DNA from: Thauera humireducens | GTDB lineage: Bacteria; Pseudomonadota; Gammaproteobacteria; Burkholderiales; Rhodocyclaceae | Assembly (NCBI RefSeq): GCF_001051995.2 | Contig: NZ_CP014646.1 | Location: forward strand, 1,550,001-1,614,000 | Reading direction: 5' to 3' | Length of the DNA: 64,000 bases | In this document: positions 56,786-64,000 of the stretch, piece by piece | Layout of the letters: every line of letters starts with the position of its first letter | Numbering within the stretch: position 1 is the first letter of the stretch | Position numbers and translations under genes: made by a program | Notes under the pieces: generated by a model | Told to the model about the DNA's origin: nothing | Databases searched by the model: none | Seen by the model: only the letters and a program-made list of their open reading frames with translations

Positions 56786-58042
56786 TCAGGCAACCCAGCG
56801 CGCCAGACGCCGCGGCACCATCACGAGTGGCAGCGGTCCATAATCGGGCAGCCCGTCGCGCGTCGCCTGCGCGACCTCGCCCTGGATCAAGGGCCGGATG
56901 TAGTCGCAAGCCGCCTGCGTGACGTGGAGCCCGTCGGCACGCACGAATGCGGGCGGCAGCCTGCGCTCGAGATTGGCGATGCGCCCCGTGTCTTCCTCGG
57001 CGACCTCCCAGCGATAGGGCGCATCGGCGAGACGCCGGATGGCCGGGAAGACGCCGCCATGTCCATCCAACGCGAGTTCCACCGCCGCCCGGCCGACAGC
57101 CACCGCCTGCGCGTGATCGACCGCAGACAGCCAGTGCCCTGCCGAACGCTGCAGGTAATCCGGGATTGCCCAGTGATGCTTGTAGCCCAGCCGCTCGTGG
57201 ATCATGCGCGCGATCGCCGACCCCGCGCCGCCCAGTTGCACGTAGCCTCGCGGGTCGCGGGACTTCTCCATGATCAGGCTGCCATCCGGGCGACGGATGC
57301 CCTCGGCGACCGTGATCGCGCAATAGCCGAGACGCTCGGTGACGCGCCGGACCTCGGCAAGAAAGGCCTCCTCGTCGAAGGTCGCCTCGGGAACGAGCAC
57401 GATGTGCGGCGCGGCATCGGGGTCGCCGTTCGCGGCCAGCGCCGTGGCAGCGGCCAGCCAGCCTGTGTTGCGCCCCATGACCTCCATCACGAACACACTG
57501 CCCCGGCTGCCGACCATCGACGCGATGTCCAGCCCGGCTTCGAGCATCGAGGTCGCCAGGTATTTCGCCGCCGAACCGAACCCCGGGCAGCAGTCGGTGC
57601 CGACGATGTCGTTATCCACGGTCTTCGGCACGCCGACGCATACCAGCGGATAGCCGCGCTCGCGAGCCGCATCGTGCAGGCGGGCGACCGCATCCATCGA
57701 GCCGTTGCCGCCGTTGTAGAGGAAGTAACCAATGTCGTGTGCCGCGAACACCTCGAACAGGCGGTCCGTGACCCGCTGGCCGTCCTCGCTCGGCAGATCG
57801 AAGCGACATGAGCCGAAAGCACCGCCGGGACGCAGCATCAGCCGGGCGAGTGCTTCCTCGTCGAAGGCCTCGGTGTCGTAGAGATCCTCGGCCAGCACGC
57901 CGAGGATGCCACGACGGGCAGCGAACACCTTGCCGACGCGCTCCGGGCGCGTGCGCGCGGCAGCAATGACCGCCGCCGCCGACGCGTTGATCACGGCGGT
58001 GACACCGCCGGAATGGGCATACAGGAGATTGGATTGCTTCAT
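56786..58042 (-). CDS. 6-phosphofructokinase, probably PPi-dependent
   Basis: A 418-aa phosphofructokinase. The phosphoryl-donor motif is GGNGS (111-115) and the substrate motif is PKTVDND (139-145), with Asp143 catalytic. Lys in PKTVDND (instead of Gly in ATP-PFK PGTIDND) is typical of pyrophosphate-dependent enzymes, whereas Gly at the fourth position of GGNGS resembles ATP-type, so donor choice is not certain. Length (about 420 aa) and N-terminus fit the PPi-type group in betaproteobacteria and methylotrophs. It would interconvert fructose-6-phosphate and fructose-1,6-bisphosphate. It is downstream of adk, after adk's terminator. Confidence 0.88.
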   Translation of the reverse strand: MKQSNLLYAHSGGVTAVINASAAAVIAAARTRPERVGKVFAARRGILGVLAEDLYDTEAFDEEALARLMLRPGGAFGSCRFDLPSEDGQRVTDRLFEVFAAHDIGYFLYNGGNGSMDAVARLHDAARERGYPLVCVGVPKTVDNDIVGTDCCPGFGSAAKYLATSMLEAGLDIASMVGSRGSVFVMEVMGRNTGWLAAATALAANGDPDAAPHIVLVPEATFDEEAFLAEVRRVTERLGYCAITVAEGIRRPDGSLIMEKSRDPRGYVQLGGAGSAIARMIHERLGYKHHWAIPDYLQRSAGHWLSAVDHAQAVAVGRAAVELALDGHGGVFPAIRRLADAPYRWEVAEEDTGRIANLERRLPPAFVRADGLHVTQAACDYIRPLIQGEVAQATRDGLPDYGPLPLVMVPRRLARWVA

Positions 58043-58110
58043 GGTTCACCCAGCTTGCCGGCAGAGTTTGACGGCACGCTTACACCGGTGCATGGCGCAC
58101 CGCAGAGCAG

Positions 58111-58150
58111 AAAAACAAAACGGCCGGCACCCGATCACGGGTTCCGGCCG
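58111..58150 (-). terminator. Terminator of adk
   Basis: On the minus strand CGGCCGGAACCCG pairs with CGGGTGCCGGCCG (one mismatch) and is followed by TTTTGTTTTT (58120-58111), just after the adk stop. Confidence 0.9.
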
Positions 58151-58171
58151 CGAAGACGGGCGGAGCCGAGC

Positions 58172-58867
<696 letters not shown>

Positions 58868-58911
58868 TTAATGCAGAATTTTCTGGAAATTAACCGACAC
58901 GACGTGTGGGG

Positions 58912-59685
58912 TCAAACCCCCGCGACGCGATAGACCTCGCGGACACGCTCGAGGTCCTCCGGCGTATCTACGCCGGCCGCCGGCGCGGAAACAAGATCGA
59001 GGACCTGAATGCGATAGCCGTGCCACAGCGCACGCAATTGCTCGAGCGCCTCCCAGTGCTCGAGCGGCGAGGGATCCAGCTGCGCGTACCGCCGCAGGAA
59101 GGACACCCGATAGGCGTACAGACCGACATGGCGACGCATCGGCAAGCCCGGCGGGACCTCGTCGCGACGCCCTGCCCAGGCGTCCCGGGCCCAGGGAATC
59201 GGCGCACGGGAAAAGTACAGCGCGCGCCCCGCCGCATCGCACACAACCTTGACGACATTGGGGTTGAACGCATCTTCCGCGGACACCAGCGCATGGGCGG
59301 CCGTCGCAATCGCCGCCTGCGGATCCGCGGCGAGTGCCTCGGCTACCGCGGCCACCGCGGCCGGGTCGATCAGCGGCTCGTCACCCTGCACATTGACCAC
59401 GATCTCGTCATCACCCCAGCCCCGCAGCACGGCGACTTCGGCCAGACGATCGGTCCCGCTCCGGTGGTCCGCGCGGGTCATCACGGCCTGCCCGCCCGCC
59501 GCGAGGACGGCGTCACGCACCTCCTCGTGGTCGGTGGCGACGCAGATCTCGGTCGCCCCGGCGCCGGCAACCCGCTCCAGCACGCGCACGATCATCGGTT
59601 TGCCGCAGATATCCGCCAGCGGCTTTGCCGGCAGCCGTGTCGAGGCGTAACGCGCCGGCACGACGATACGGAACGGGCTCGCCAT
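58912..59685 (-). CDS. kdsB: 3-deoxy-manno-octulosonate cytidylyltransferase (CMP-KDO synthetase)
   Basis: A 257-aa nucleotidyltransferase that couples KDO to CMP for lipid A-core assembly. The N-terminal [19 protein letters not shown], the NVQGDEPLI metal-binding segment and YFSRAPIPW are family hallmarks. The ATG at 59685 is chosen over the longer upstream frame on the basis of the conserved N-terminus. It lies 5 bp after the Trm112-like gene. Confidence 0.96.
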   Translation of the reverse strand: MASPFRIVVPARYASTRLPAKPLADICGKPMIVRVLERVAGAGATEICVATDHEEVRDAVLAAGGQAVMTRADHRSGTDRLAEVAVLRGWGDDEIVVNVQGDEPLIDPAAVAAVAEALAADPQAAIATAAHALVSAEDAFNPNVVKVVCDAAGRALYFSRAPIPWARDAWAGRRDEVPPGLPMRRHVGLYAYRVSFLRRYAQLDPSPLEHWEALEQLRALWHGYRIQVLDLVSAPAAGVDTPEDLERVREVYRVAGV

Positions 59686-59690
59686 CGCGC

Positions 59691-59882
59691 TCACTTGCGC
59701 AGCGCGTCCACTTCCTCGGCGCTCATCGTGCGCGCCTCCTCGTCGAGCATCACTGGAATGCCGTCCCGAATCGGGAAGGCCAGGCGGTCCGCCTTGCAGA
59801 CGAGTTCCTGCTTGTCCTTCAGGTAGTCCAGCGGACCCTTGCACAGCGGGCAGACAAGGATTTCAAGCAGTCGTGCGTCCAT
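59691..59882 (-). CDS. Trm112-family small zinc-ribbon-like protein (YcaR)
   Basis: A 63-aa protein with CPLC (11-14), one further Cys (ELVC, residue 29), and the family C-terminal [14 protein letters not shown]. Trm112 proteins stabilise methyltransferases; in bacteria its partner here is unknown. It is typically encoded between lpxK and kdsB, as here. Its first 20 bp overlap the lpxK 3' end. Confidence 0.92.
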   Translation of the reverse strand: MDARLLEILVCPLCKGPLDYLKDKQELVCKADRLAFPIRDGIPVMLDEEARTMSAEEVDALRK

Positions 59883-60861
59883 TCTTCAGTTTCTCCAGGA
59901 TGCGTTCGGCGGCACCCGAACCGATCTGCGCCTCAACCGGGAACTCCCAGGCGTCGCCAGGCGCGAAAGCCCGGCATTTTACCGCATCCTTCGACGTCAT
60001 CAGGATCGGCACTGCGTCCCCAAAGGACAGATCCTCGGGAACGAACACATGATGGTCCGGGAAGGGATGACGGATCGGATGAATGCCGAAGGCTTCGAGC
60101 TGGTCGAAGAACCGCTCGGGACGTCCGATGCCCGCCACGGCGTGAACCGCGCGCCCGGCCATCGTCCCGATCGGCACGATGCGCGACGGATCATCGAGCG
60201 AGCGCAGCACGCCACCGCCCAGCGCCATCGGATAACACGGCACCTCGCCCAGCGCGGTCACCAACGCGGGCGACAACGCGCCGTGTGCGATCACAAGGTC
60301 AACCTCGCCGAGGCGACCGAGCGGCTCGCGCAACGGCCCGGCCGGCAGCAGCAGTCCATTGCCGAGCGTTGCCGGGTCAAGGACTGCAATCTCCATCGCC
60401 CGCCCGAGGCGGTAATGCTGCATGCCATCGTCGGACACGATCACGTCGCAACCCGGATGCAAGCCCAGCAACTCGCGCGCTGCCGCGGGCCGATCGCGCC
60501 CGACGACCAGCGGACAGGCGCACGACGACGCCAGCAGCACCGGTTCGTCGCCGTAGACGGCCGGATCGCCGTCGGCAGGCACCTGCGCCACGCCTGTCAC
60601 CGTTCCACCGTGACCGCGACTGACGATCCCAGGCGAATACCCCGCGGCACGCAGACGTGCAACCAGCCATTGCACCACCGGCGTCTTGCCGCTACCGCCC
60701 ACGGCAATGTTGCCGACAACGATCACCGGCACGGGCAGCCGCTCGACGCGCGTGCGCTGCCGGCGCCTACGTGCGAGCACTCCGAAAAGCAGGGAAAGCG
60801 GGTACAGCAGCCAGGCGATGGCGCCGCGCCGGCGCCAGAACGCAGGAGCCCGGGCCGGCAT
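59863..60861 (-). CDS. lpxK: Tetraacyldisaccharide 4'-kinase
   Basis: A 332-aa inner-membrane-associated kinase that phosphorylates the 4' position of the lipid A precursor. A short N-terminal hydrophobic segment (about 13-30) precedes the P-loop GGSGKTP (55-61, after VIVVGNIAV), and SRGHGG and DDGMQH follow as in LpxK. It sits between exbD and the Trm112-like gene. Confidence 0.95.
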   Translation of the reverse strand: MPARAPAFWRRRGAIAWLLYPLSLLFGVLARRRRQRTRVERLPVPVIVVGNIAVGGSGKTPVVQWLVARLRAAGYSPGIVSRGHGGTVTGVAQVPADGDPAVYGDEPVLLASSCACPLVVGRDRPAAARELLGLHPGCDVIVSDDGMQHYRLGRAMEIAVLDPATLGNGLLLPAGPLREPLGRLGEVDLVIAHGALSPALVTALGEVPCYPMALGGGVLRSLDDPSRIVPIGTMAGRAVHAVAGIGRPERFFDQLEAFGIHPIRHPFPDHHVFVPEDLSFGDAVPILMTSKDAVKCRAFAPGDAWEFPVEAQIGSGAAERILEKLKNGRTTA

Positions 60862-60870
60862 GTCAGCGAA

Positions 60871-61293
60871 TCACTGCGCCGGCGCCTGGGTTGCAAACGT
60901 GACGTGACCAAAGCCGGCGCGCTGCGCGGCCTGCATCACGTCAATCACGTTCTGGTGCGCCGCCTTGGCATCGGCATTGATCACGACGACCGGTTCGCTG
61001 CCACCGCCCGGTGCAGCCTTGCCGAGCGCCGTGGCAAGCGACTCGATGCTGCGATCGGCCACCGGCTGGCGATTGATGGTCACCTCGCCCGCCGCCGTGA
61101 CGGCCACGATGATCTCGTTGGGGACGGATTCCGCGCCGGCGGATTCTGCAGACGGCAGATTGATCTCCAGTCCCGAGGTCTTCGAAAAGGTCGTCGTCAG
61201 CATCAGGAAGATGATGATGACGAGCACGACGTCGATGAGCGGGATCAGGTTGATCTCGGGCTCGGCACCTCGGCTGCCGCGGCGGAAGTTCAT
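60871..61293 (-). CDS. exbD: ExbD/TolR-family biopolymer transporter
   Basis: A 140-aa protein with one N-terminal helix (about 18-38, INLIPLIDVVLVIIIFLMLTT) including the conserved proton-path Asp in LIDVVLV, followed by a periplasmic domain. With ExbB it energises TonB-dependent receptors. TolR is an alternative reading, but the exbB-exbD-lpxK context is the standard ExbD location in betaproteobacteria. Confidence 0.93.
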   Translation of the reverse strand: MNFRRGSRGAEPEINLIPLIDVVLVIIIFLMLTTTFSKTSGLEINLPSAESAGAESVPNEIIVAVTAAGEVTINRQPVADRSIESLATALGKAAPGGGSEPVVVINADAKAAHQNVIDVMQAAQRAGFGHVTFATQAPAQ

Positions 61294-61304
61294 GCTGGAC
61301 GCCC

Positions 61305-61913
61305 TCAGTCGCGACGCTCGCCGTGCGCGACTTCGACAAGTTTGATCGCCTGCTGCTCCATGTCGATGACCAGGTCATCGATCAGGGCCCGGAAGTGGCG
61401 CCAGAAGATCATCGCCGGGATTGCAATGATGAGGCCGATGCCCGTCGTGTAGAGCGCAATCGAAATACCCTTCGCGAGCTGCGCCGGATTGGCGCCATTG
61501 ACGCCCTGCGACGCAAAGATGTCGATCATGCCGATGATGGTGCCGAACAGCCCCAGCAATGGGCTGATCGCCGCGATCGTGCCAAGGGTGGTCATGAAGC
61601 GTTCGAGTTCGTGCGCAACCGCTCGGCCCGTTTCCTCGATCGCCTCCTTCATCATCTCCCGCGGGCTGCTGACGTTGCGCAGGCCCGCAGCCAGCACGCG
61701 CCCCAGCGGCGAATGCGCACCGACGCGCTCGACCATCGCCGTCGACACCCCGTGCTGACGGAGATCGTTCAGCACGTTGTCGAGCAGACCCGCCGGCGCC
61801 ACGCGCGAACGACGCAACGTGACCGAGCGCTCGATGATCAGCGCCAGCGCCACGACCGAAGCCAGAATCAAAGGCCAGATTGGCCAGCCCACTGCCTGGA
61901 TGATCGCGAACAC
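61305..61913 (-). CDS. exbB: ExbB/MotA/TolQ proton-channel protein
   Basis: A 202-aa inner-membrane protein with three helices (about 8-28, 108-130, 148-170) and the proton-channel segment LGTIAAISPLLGLFGTIIGMI. It forms the Ton energising channel with ExbD. The start is GTG at 61913. It heads the exbB-exbD-lpxK-trm112-kdsB-adk cluster. Confidence 0.93.
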   Translation of the reverse strand: MFAIIQAVGWPIWPLILASVVALALIIERSVTLRRSRVAPAGLLDNVLNDLRQHGVSTAMVERVGAHSPLGRVLAAGLRNVSSPREMMKEAIEETGRAVAHELERFMTTLGTIAAISPLLGLFGTIIGMIDIFASQGVNGANPAQLAKGISIALYTTGIGLIIAIPAMIFWRHFRALIDDLVIDMEQQAIKLVEVAHGERRD

Positions 61914-62261
61914 GCTGTCAGGTCTCCGGTATGCAAAGGCGGAACTTTAACGCTGCCGTACCGGGCCGACAAGGGCGAGCGCCCCACCCCATGACAATGG
62001 GATACCCCAAACGGCATGAACAAGGATGTGCCGCGGCAGGGACAAGCAATCCACAGAAGCTGTGGATAACTTTGTGGGTTCTTTCTGGATGTTGCCCCGA
62101 AACCCAATGATGGCAAGCCTCCGGACACTCCGATGCAAAATTGTGCAACAAATTACATCTTTTAAAAACAAAGAGTTATAAATACACCCCTTGAAGATCA
62201 AGGACTTGCATCAACAGGCTTGACACGTGGGGGCGGCTGTGGATTCCGATACAATCCGCGC
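61914..62261. other. Divergent intergenic region between exbB and xseA, with DnaA-box-like sites
   Basis: A 348-bp region without a gene, AT-rich in 62141-62200 (long A/T runs). It holds an inverted pair of DnaA-box-like sites (62047-62055 and 62061-62069) and a further TGTGGATTC at 62238. Promoters for both flanking genes must lie here; TACAAT (62250-62255) is a possible -10 close to xseA. Confidence 0.6.
62047..62069. promoter_or_regulatory. Inverted pair of DnaA-box-like 9-mers
   Basis: TGTGGATAA (62061-62069) is the exact complement of the consensus box TTATCCACA; CAATCCACA (62047-62055) matches at 7 of 9 in the opposite orientation, forming ATCCACAG-AAG-CTGTGGAT. Function is unproven. 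Confidence 0.45.
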
Positions 62262-63644
62262 ATGTTCGACGCAGCCATTTCCTCCGATAACACCCCCTCG
62301 CGGCCGCCCGCGGGCCCGATTTCGCAGATCCTGACCGTATCGGCGCTCAACAGGCTCGCCCGCGAAGCCCTCGAGGCTGCCCTGCCCCTCATGTGGATCG
62401 CAGGCGAGATCTCGAACCTGACCCGTGCGGCCTCTGGCCATCTCTACTTCACGCTCAAGGACGCCAACGCGCAGGTACGCTGCGCGATGTGGCGCAACCG
62501 CGCACAGTTGCTCGCCTTCCGGCCCGAGAATGGAATGCGTGTCGAAGTGCGTGCGCTGGCGACCCTGTACGAGGCGCGCGGCGACTACCAGCTCAATGTC
62601 GAGACCATCCGGCCGGCGGGCATCGGCGACCTCGCCGAAGCCTTTCGCAGGCTGAAGGACAAGCTGGCCGCAGAGGGTCTGTTCGACCCGGCGGGCCGCC
62701 TCCAGCTGCCGCGCTTCCCGCGCGGGATCGGCATCGTCACGTCGCCGGCGGCGGCGGCGCTGCGCGACGTACTGGTCACTTTGCAGCGACGCGCGCCCCA
62801 CGTTCCGGTCGTGCTGTACCCCGCGCCGGTCCAGGGCGCGGACGCCGCGGGCCGGCTGCTCGATGCGCTGATGACGGCCGGACGTCGCGCCACCGGCGAC
62901 GGCATCGACGTCCTTCTGCTGGTCCGCGGCGGTGGCAGCCTGGAAGACCTCTGGTCTTTCAACGACGAAGCTCTCGCACGCACGATCCACGCCTGTCCGC
63001 TGCCCGTGGTCAGCGGCGTGGGACACGAGACCGACTTCACCATCGCCGACTTCGTCGCCGACCTCCGCGCGCCGACGCCCACCGGCGCAGCCGAGCTCGC
63101 GACCGCCGGCTGGCATGCCGCCACTGGAGAAACCGCTGCGATCGCCGGGCGCTTGCAGCGCAGCATCGCACGTCGGCTGGAAGGCCTCGAGCAGCGGGTC
63201 GACCGCGCGTCGCTCCGGCTGGTGCATCCGCGCGAACGCCTGCGGCGCGCTGCGGACGAACTCGAGGTTCAAGGCAAGCGACTGCGGCGGGCGATGCATC
63301 ACCAGATCGAACGTGCGCATTTCCGCCAGGCCGCGCTGGATCTCCGTCTGGCGCGCGCACGCCCCATGTTGTCCCCCAAGCTGGACCGATTGGCGGTGCT
63401 TGAGGGACGGCTCGAGCGCGCCGCGCATCAGCTGCTCGCAGCACGGCACAGCAGGCTCGAGGCGCTCGAATCGCACCTCCAGCATCTCAGCCCCGAATCG
63501 GTGCTGGCACGCGGCTATGCCATCGCCCGCGACGCGGATGGCAATGTGCTGCGTTCGACACGGCAGGTCACCAACGAAGACGTGGTCGACGTCCAGCTCG
63601 CCGACGGGACACTGCGAACCCGCGTGACGGGACTCGGTCTATGA
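62262..63644 (+). CDS. xseA: Exodeoxyribonuclease VII large subunit
   Basis: A 460-aa large subunit of exonuclease VII, degrading single-stranded DNA with XseB. The N-terminal OB-fold (WIAGEISNLTRAASGHLYFTL), the catalytic-domain ITSP-type GIVTSPAAAALRD, RGGGSLEDLWSFNDE and GVGHETDFTIADFVAD are all present, followed by the long C-terminal coiled coil (about 280-390). The ATG at 62262 matches the family start (SQILTVSALNR follows); it is very close to a possible -10, so a short or absent leader is possible. Confidence 0.95.
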   Translation: MFDAAISSDNTPSRPPAGPISQILTVSALNRLAREALEAALPLMWIAGEISNLTRAASGHLYFTLKDANAQVRCAMWRNRAQLLAFRPENGMRVEVRALATLYEARGDYQLNVETIRPAGIGDLAEAFRRLKDKLAAEGLFDPAGRLQLPRFPRGIGIVTSPAAAALRDVLVTLQRRAPHVPVVLYPAPVQGADAAGRLLDALMTAGRRATGDGIDVLLLVRGGGSLEDLWSFNDEALARTIHACPLPVVSGVGHETDFTIADFVADLRAPTPTGAAELATAGWHAATGETAAIAGRLQRSIARRLEGLEQRVDRASLRLVHPRERLRRAADELEVQGKRLRRAMHHQIERAHFRQAALDLRLARARPMLSPKLDRLAVLEGRLERAAHQLLAARHSRLEALESHLQHLSPESVLARGYAIARDADGNVLRSTRQVTNEDVVDVQLADGTLRTRVTGLGL

Positions 63645-63725
63645 TGGATCGGTGAAACGAAGGGCACCTGGGCTTCCACGCCTTTCGCCACGCTCCGGGA
63701 GCGCCTAAGATGTTGGCCTCCAGGA

Positions 63726-63755
63726 TTGTCACTGACACACAATCCTGACTAGAAT
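63726..63755 (+). promoter_or_regulatory. Putative promoter for superoxide dismutase gene
   Basis: TTGTCA (63726-63731) and TAGAAT (63750-63755) are separated by 18 bp, 49 bp before the ATG. This is inference from sequence. Confidence 0.5.
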
Positions 63756-63804
63756 AGTCGGGCTTTCCCCCAAGAATCCCGAGAACCTGCAAAAGGAGAG
63801 ACAC

Positions 63805-64000
63805 ATGGAACACACCCTGCCCGCCCTGCCGTATGCCAAGGACGCCCTGGCTCCGCACATTTCGGCCGAAACGCTCGAGTTCCACTACGGCAAGCACCAC
63901 CAGGCCTACGTGACCAACCTGAACAACCTGATCAAGGGCACCGAGTACGAGAACCTCGACCTCGAAGCCATCATCAAGAAGGCACCGGCCGGCGGCATCT
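63805..64000 (+). CDS. sodB: Fe/Mn superoxide dismutase, 5' part
   Basis: The first 65 codons lie in the window; the gene runs off the end. The N-terminus [20 protein letters not shown] and [19 protein letters not shown] are those of iron-type superoxide dismutase (His26 and the HHQAYV segment). AAGGAGAG precedes the ATG. Fe versus Mn preference cannot be fixed from this part, but the sequence resembles SodB. Confidence 0.93.
   Translation, partial: MEHTLPALPYAKDALAPHISAETLEFHYGKHHQAYVTNLNNLIKGTEYENLDLEAIIKKAPAGGI

Noticed and set aside
62220..62255. TTGACA ... TACAAT as a promoter for xseA
   Set aside because: The spacer would be 24 bp, too long for a sigma-70 promoter.

Overview
The window is 64 kb of GC-rich, gene-dense chromosome from a Gram-negative betaproteobacterium, most likely of the Rhodocyclales (Thauera/Azoarcus/Aromatoleum type). 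This rests on the pyrG-kdsA-eno-ftsB and exbB-exbD-lpxK-trm112-kdsB-adk gene orders, the rRNA operon with Ile and Ala spacer tRNAs, lipid A and KDO genes, an ETF:ubiquinone oxidoreductase, acetoacetyl-CoA synthetase and a NosA/OprC-type copper receptor. The genus is an inference; the 16S gene at 43511-45048 would settle it. Most of the window is core chromosome. The only clear accessory block is an insertion-sequence cluster at about 35.2-39.7 kb, between purL and the rRNA operon.

Layout. 0-5 kb: an orphan solute-binding lipoprotein translationally coupled to a large ligand-sensor/PAS/GGDEF/EAL protein, then an alpha/beta hydrolase. 5-9.7 kb: yaeQ with an overlapping unknown gene, a HAD-like phosphatase, fabI, a small kinase-fold-like protein, a divergent GTP cyclohydrolase I and a DUF3301 protein. 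9.7-16.1 kb: Pit phosphate transporter, MazG-like pyrophosphohydrolase, rlmJ, gamma-carbonic anhydrase, EamA exporter, SIMPL protein, NlpC/P60 lipoprotein. 15.8-20 kb: ftsB, eno, kdsA, pyrG. 20-25 kb: isochorismatase-like hydrolase, acetoacetate-CoA ligase, hotdog thioesterase, ETF-QO. 25-28.3 kb: a copper locus (DUF2946, PCu(A)C chaperone, TonB-dependent copper receptor). 28.3-31 kb: a coupled HD-GYP/EAL pair. 31.1-35.1 kb: purL. 35.2-39.7 kb: an IS66 remnant, an IS630 element with inverted repeats, an intact IS21 element, and the 3' end of a second IS21 element. 39.8-45.4 kb: one complete rrn operon (16S-Ile-Ala-23S-5S) on the minus strand with two promoters. 45.5-50.3 kb: a tandem glycine riboswitch with a terminator controlling gcvT-gcvH-gcvP. 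50.4-55.3 kb: two GH17 proteins, the second fused to a GT2 glycosyltransferase, probably for a periplasmic or cell-surface beta-glucan. 55.3-58 kb: an SLC13 anion transporter and a phosphofructokinase with a PPi-type motif. 58-62 kb: adk, kdsB, trm112-like, lpxK, exbD, exbB. 62.2-64 kb: xseA and the start of an Fe/Mn superoxide dismutase.

How the genes relate. Cyclic-di-GMP turnover is over-represented (one GGDEF-EAL protein and an HD-GYP/EAL pair, each with a degenerate feature). Envelope biogenesis recurs (kdsA, kdsB, lpxK, ftsB, NlpC/P60, GH17-GT2). The copper genes would feed copper into the periplasm, for example for nitrous oxide reductase or cytochrome oxidase. I did not find a clearly new multi-gene system. 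The best leads are the orphan binding protein with its chimeric sensor, the minimal kinase-like protein after fabI, the FolE variant lacking two usual active-site residues, and the GH17/GH17-GT2 cassette.
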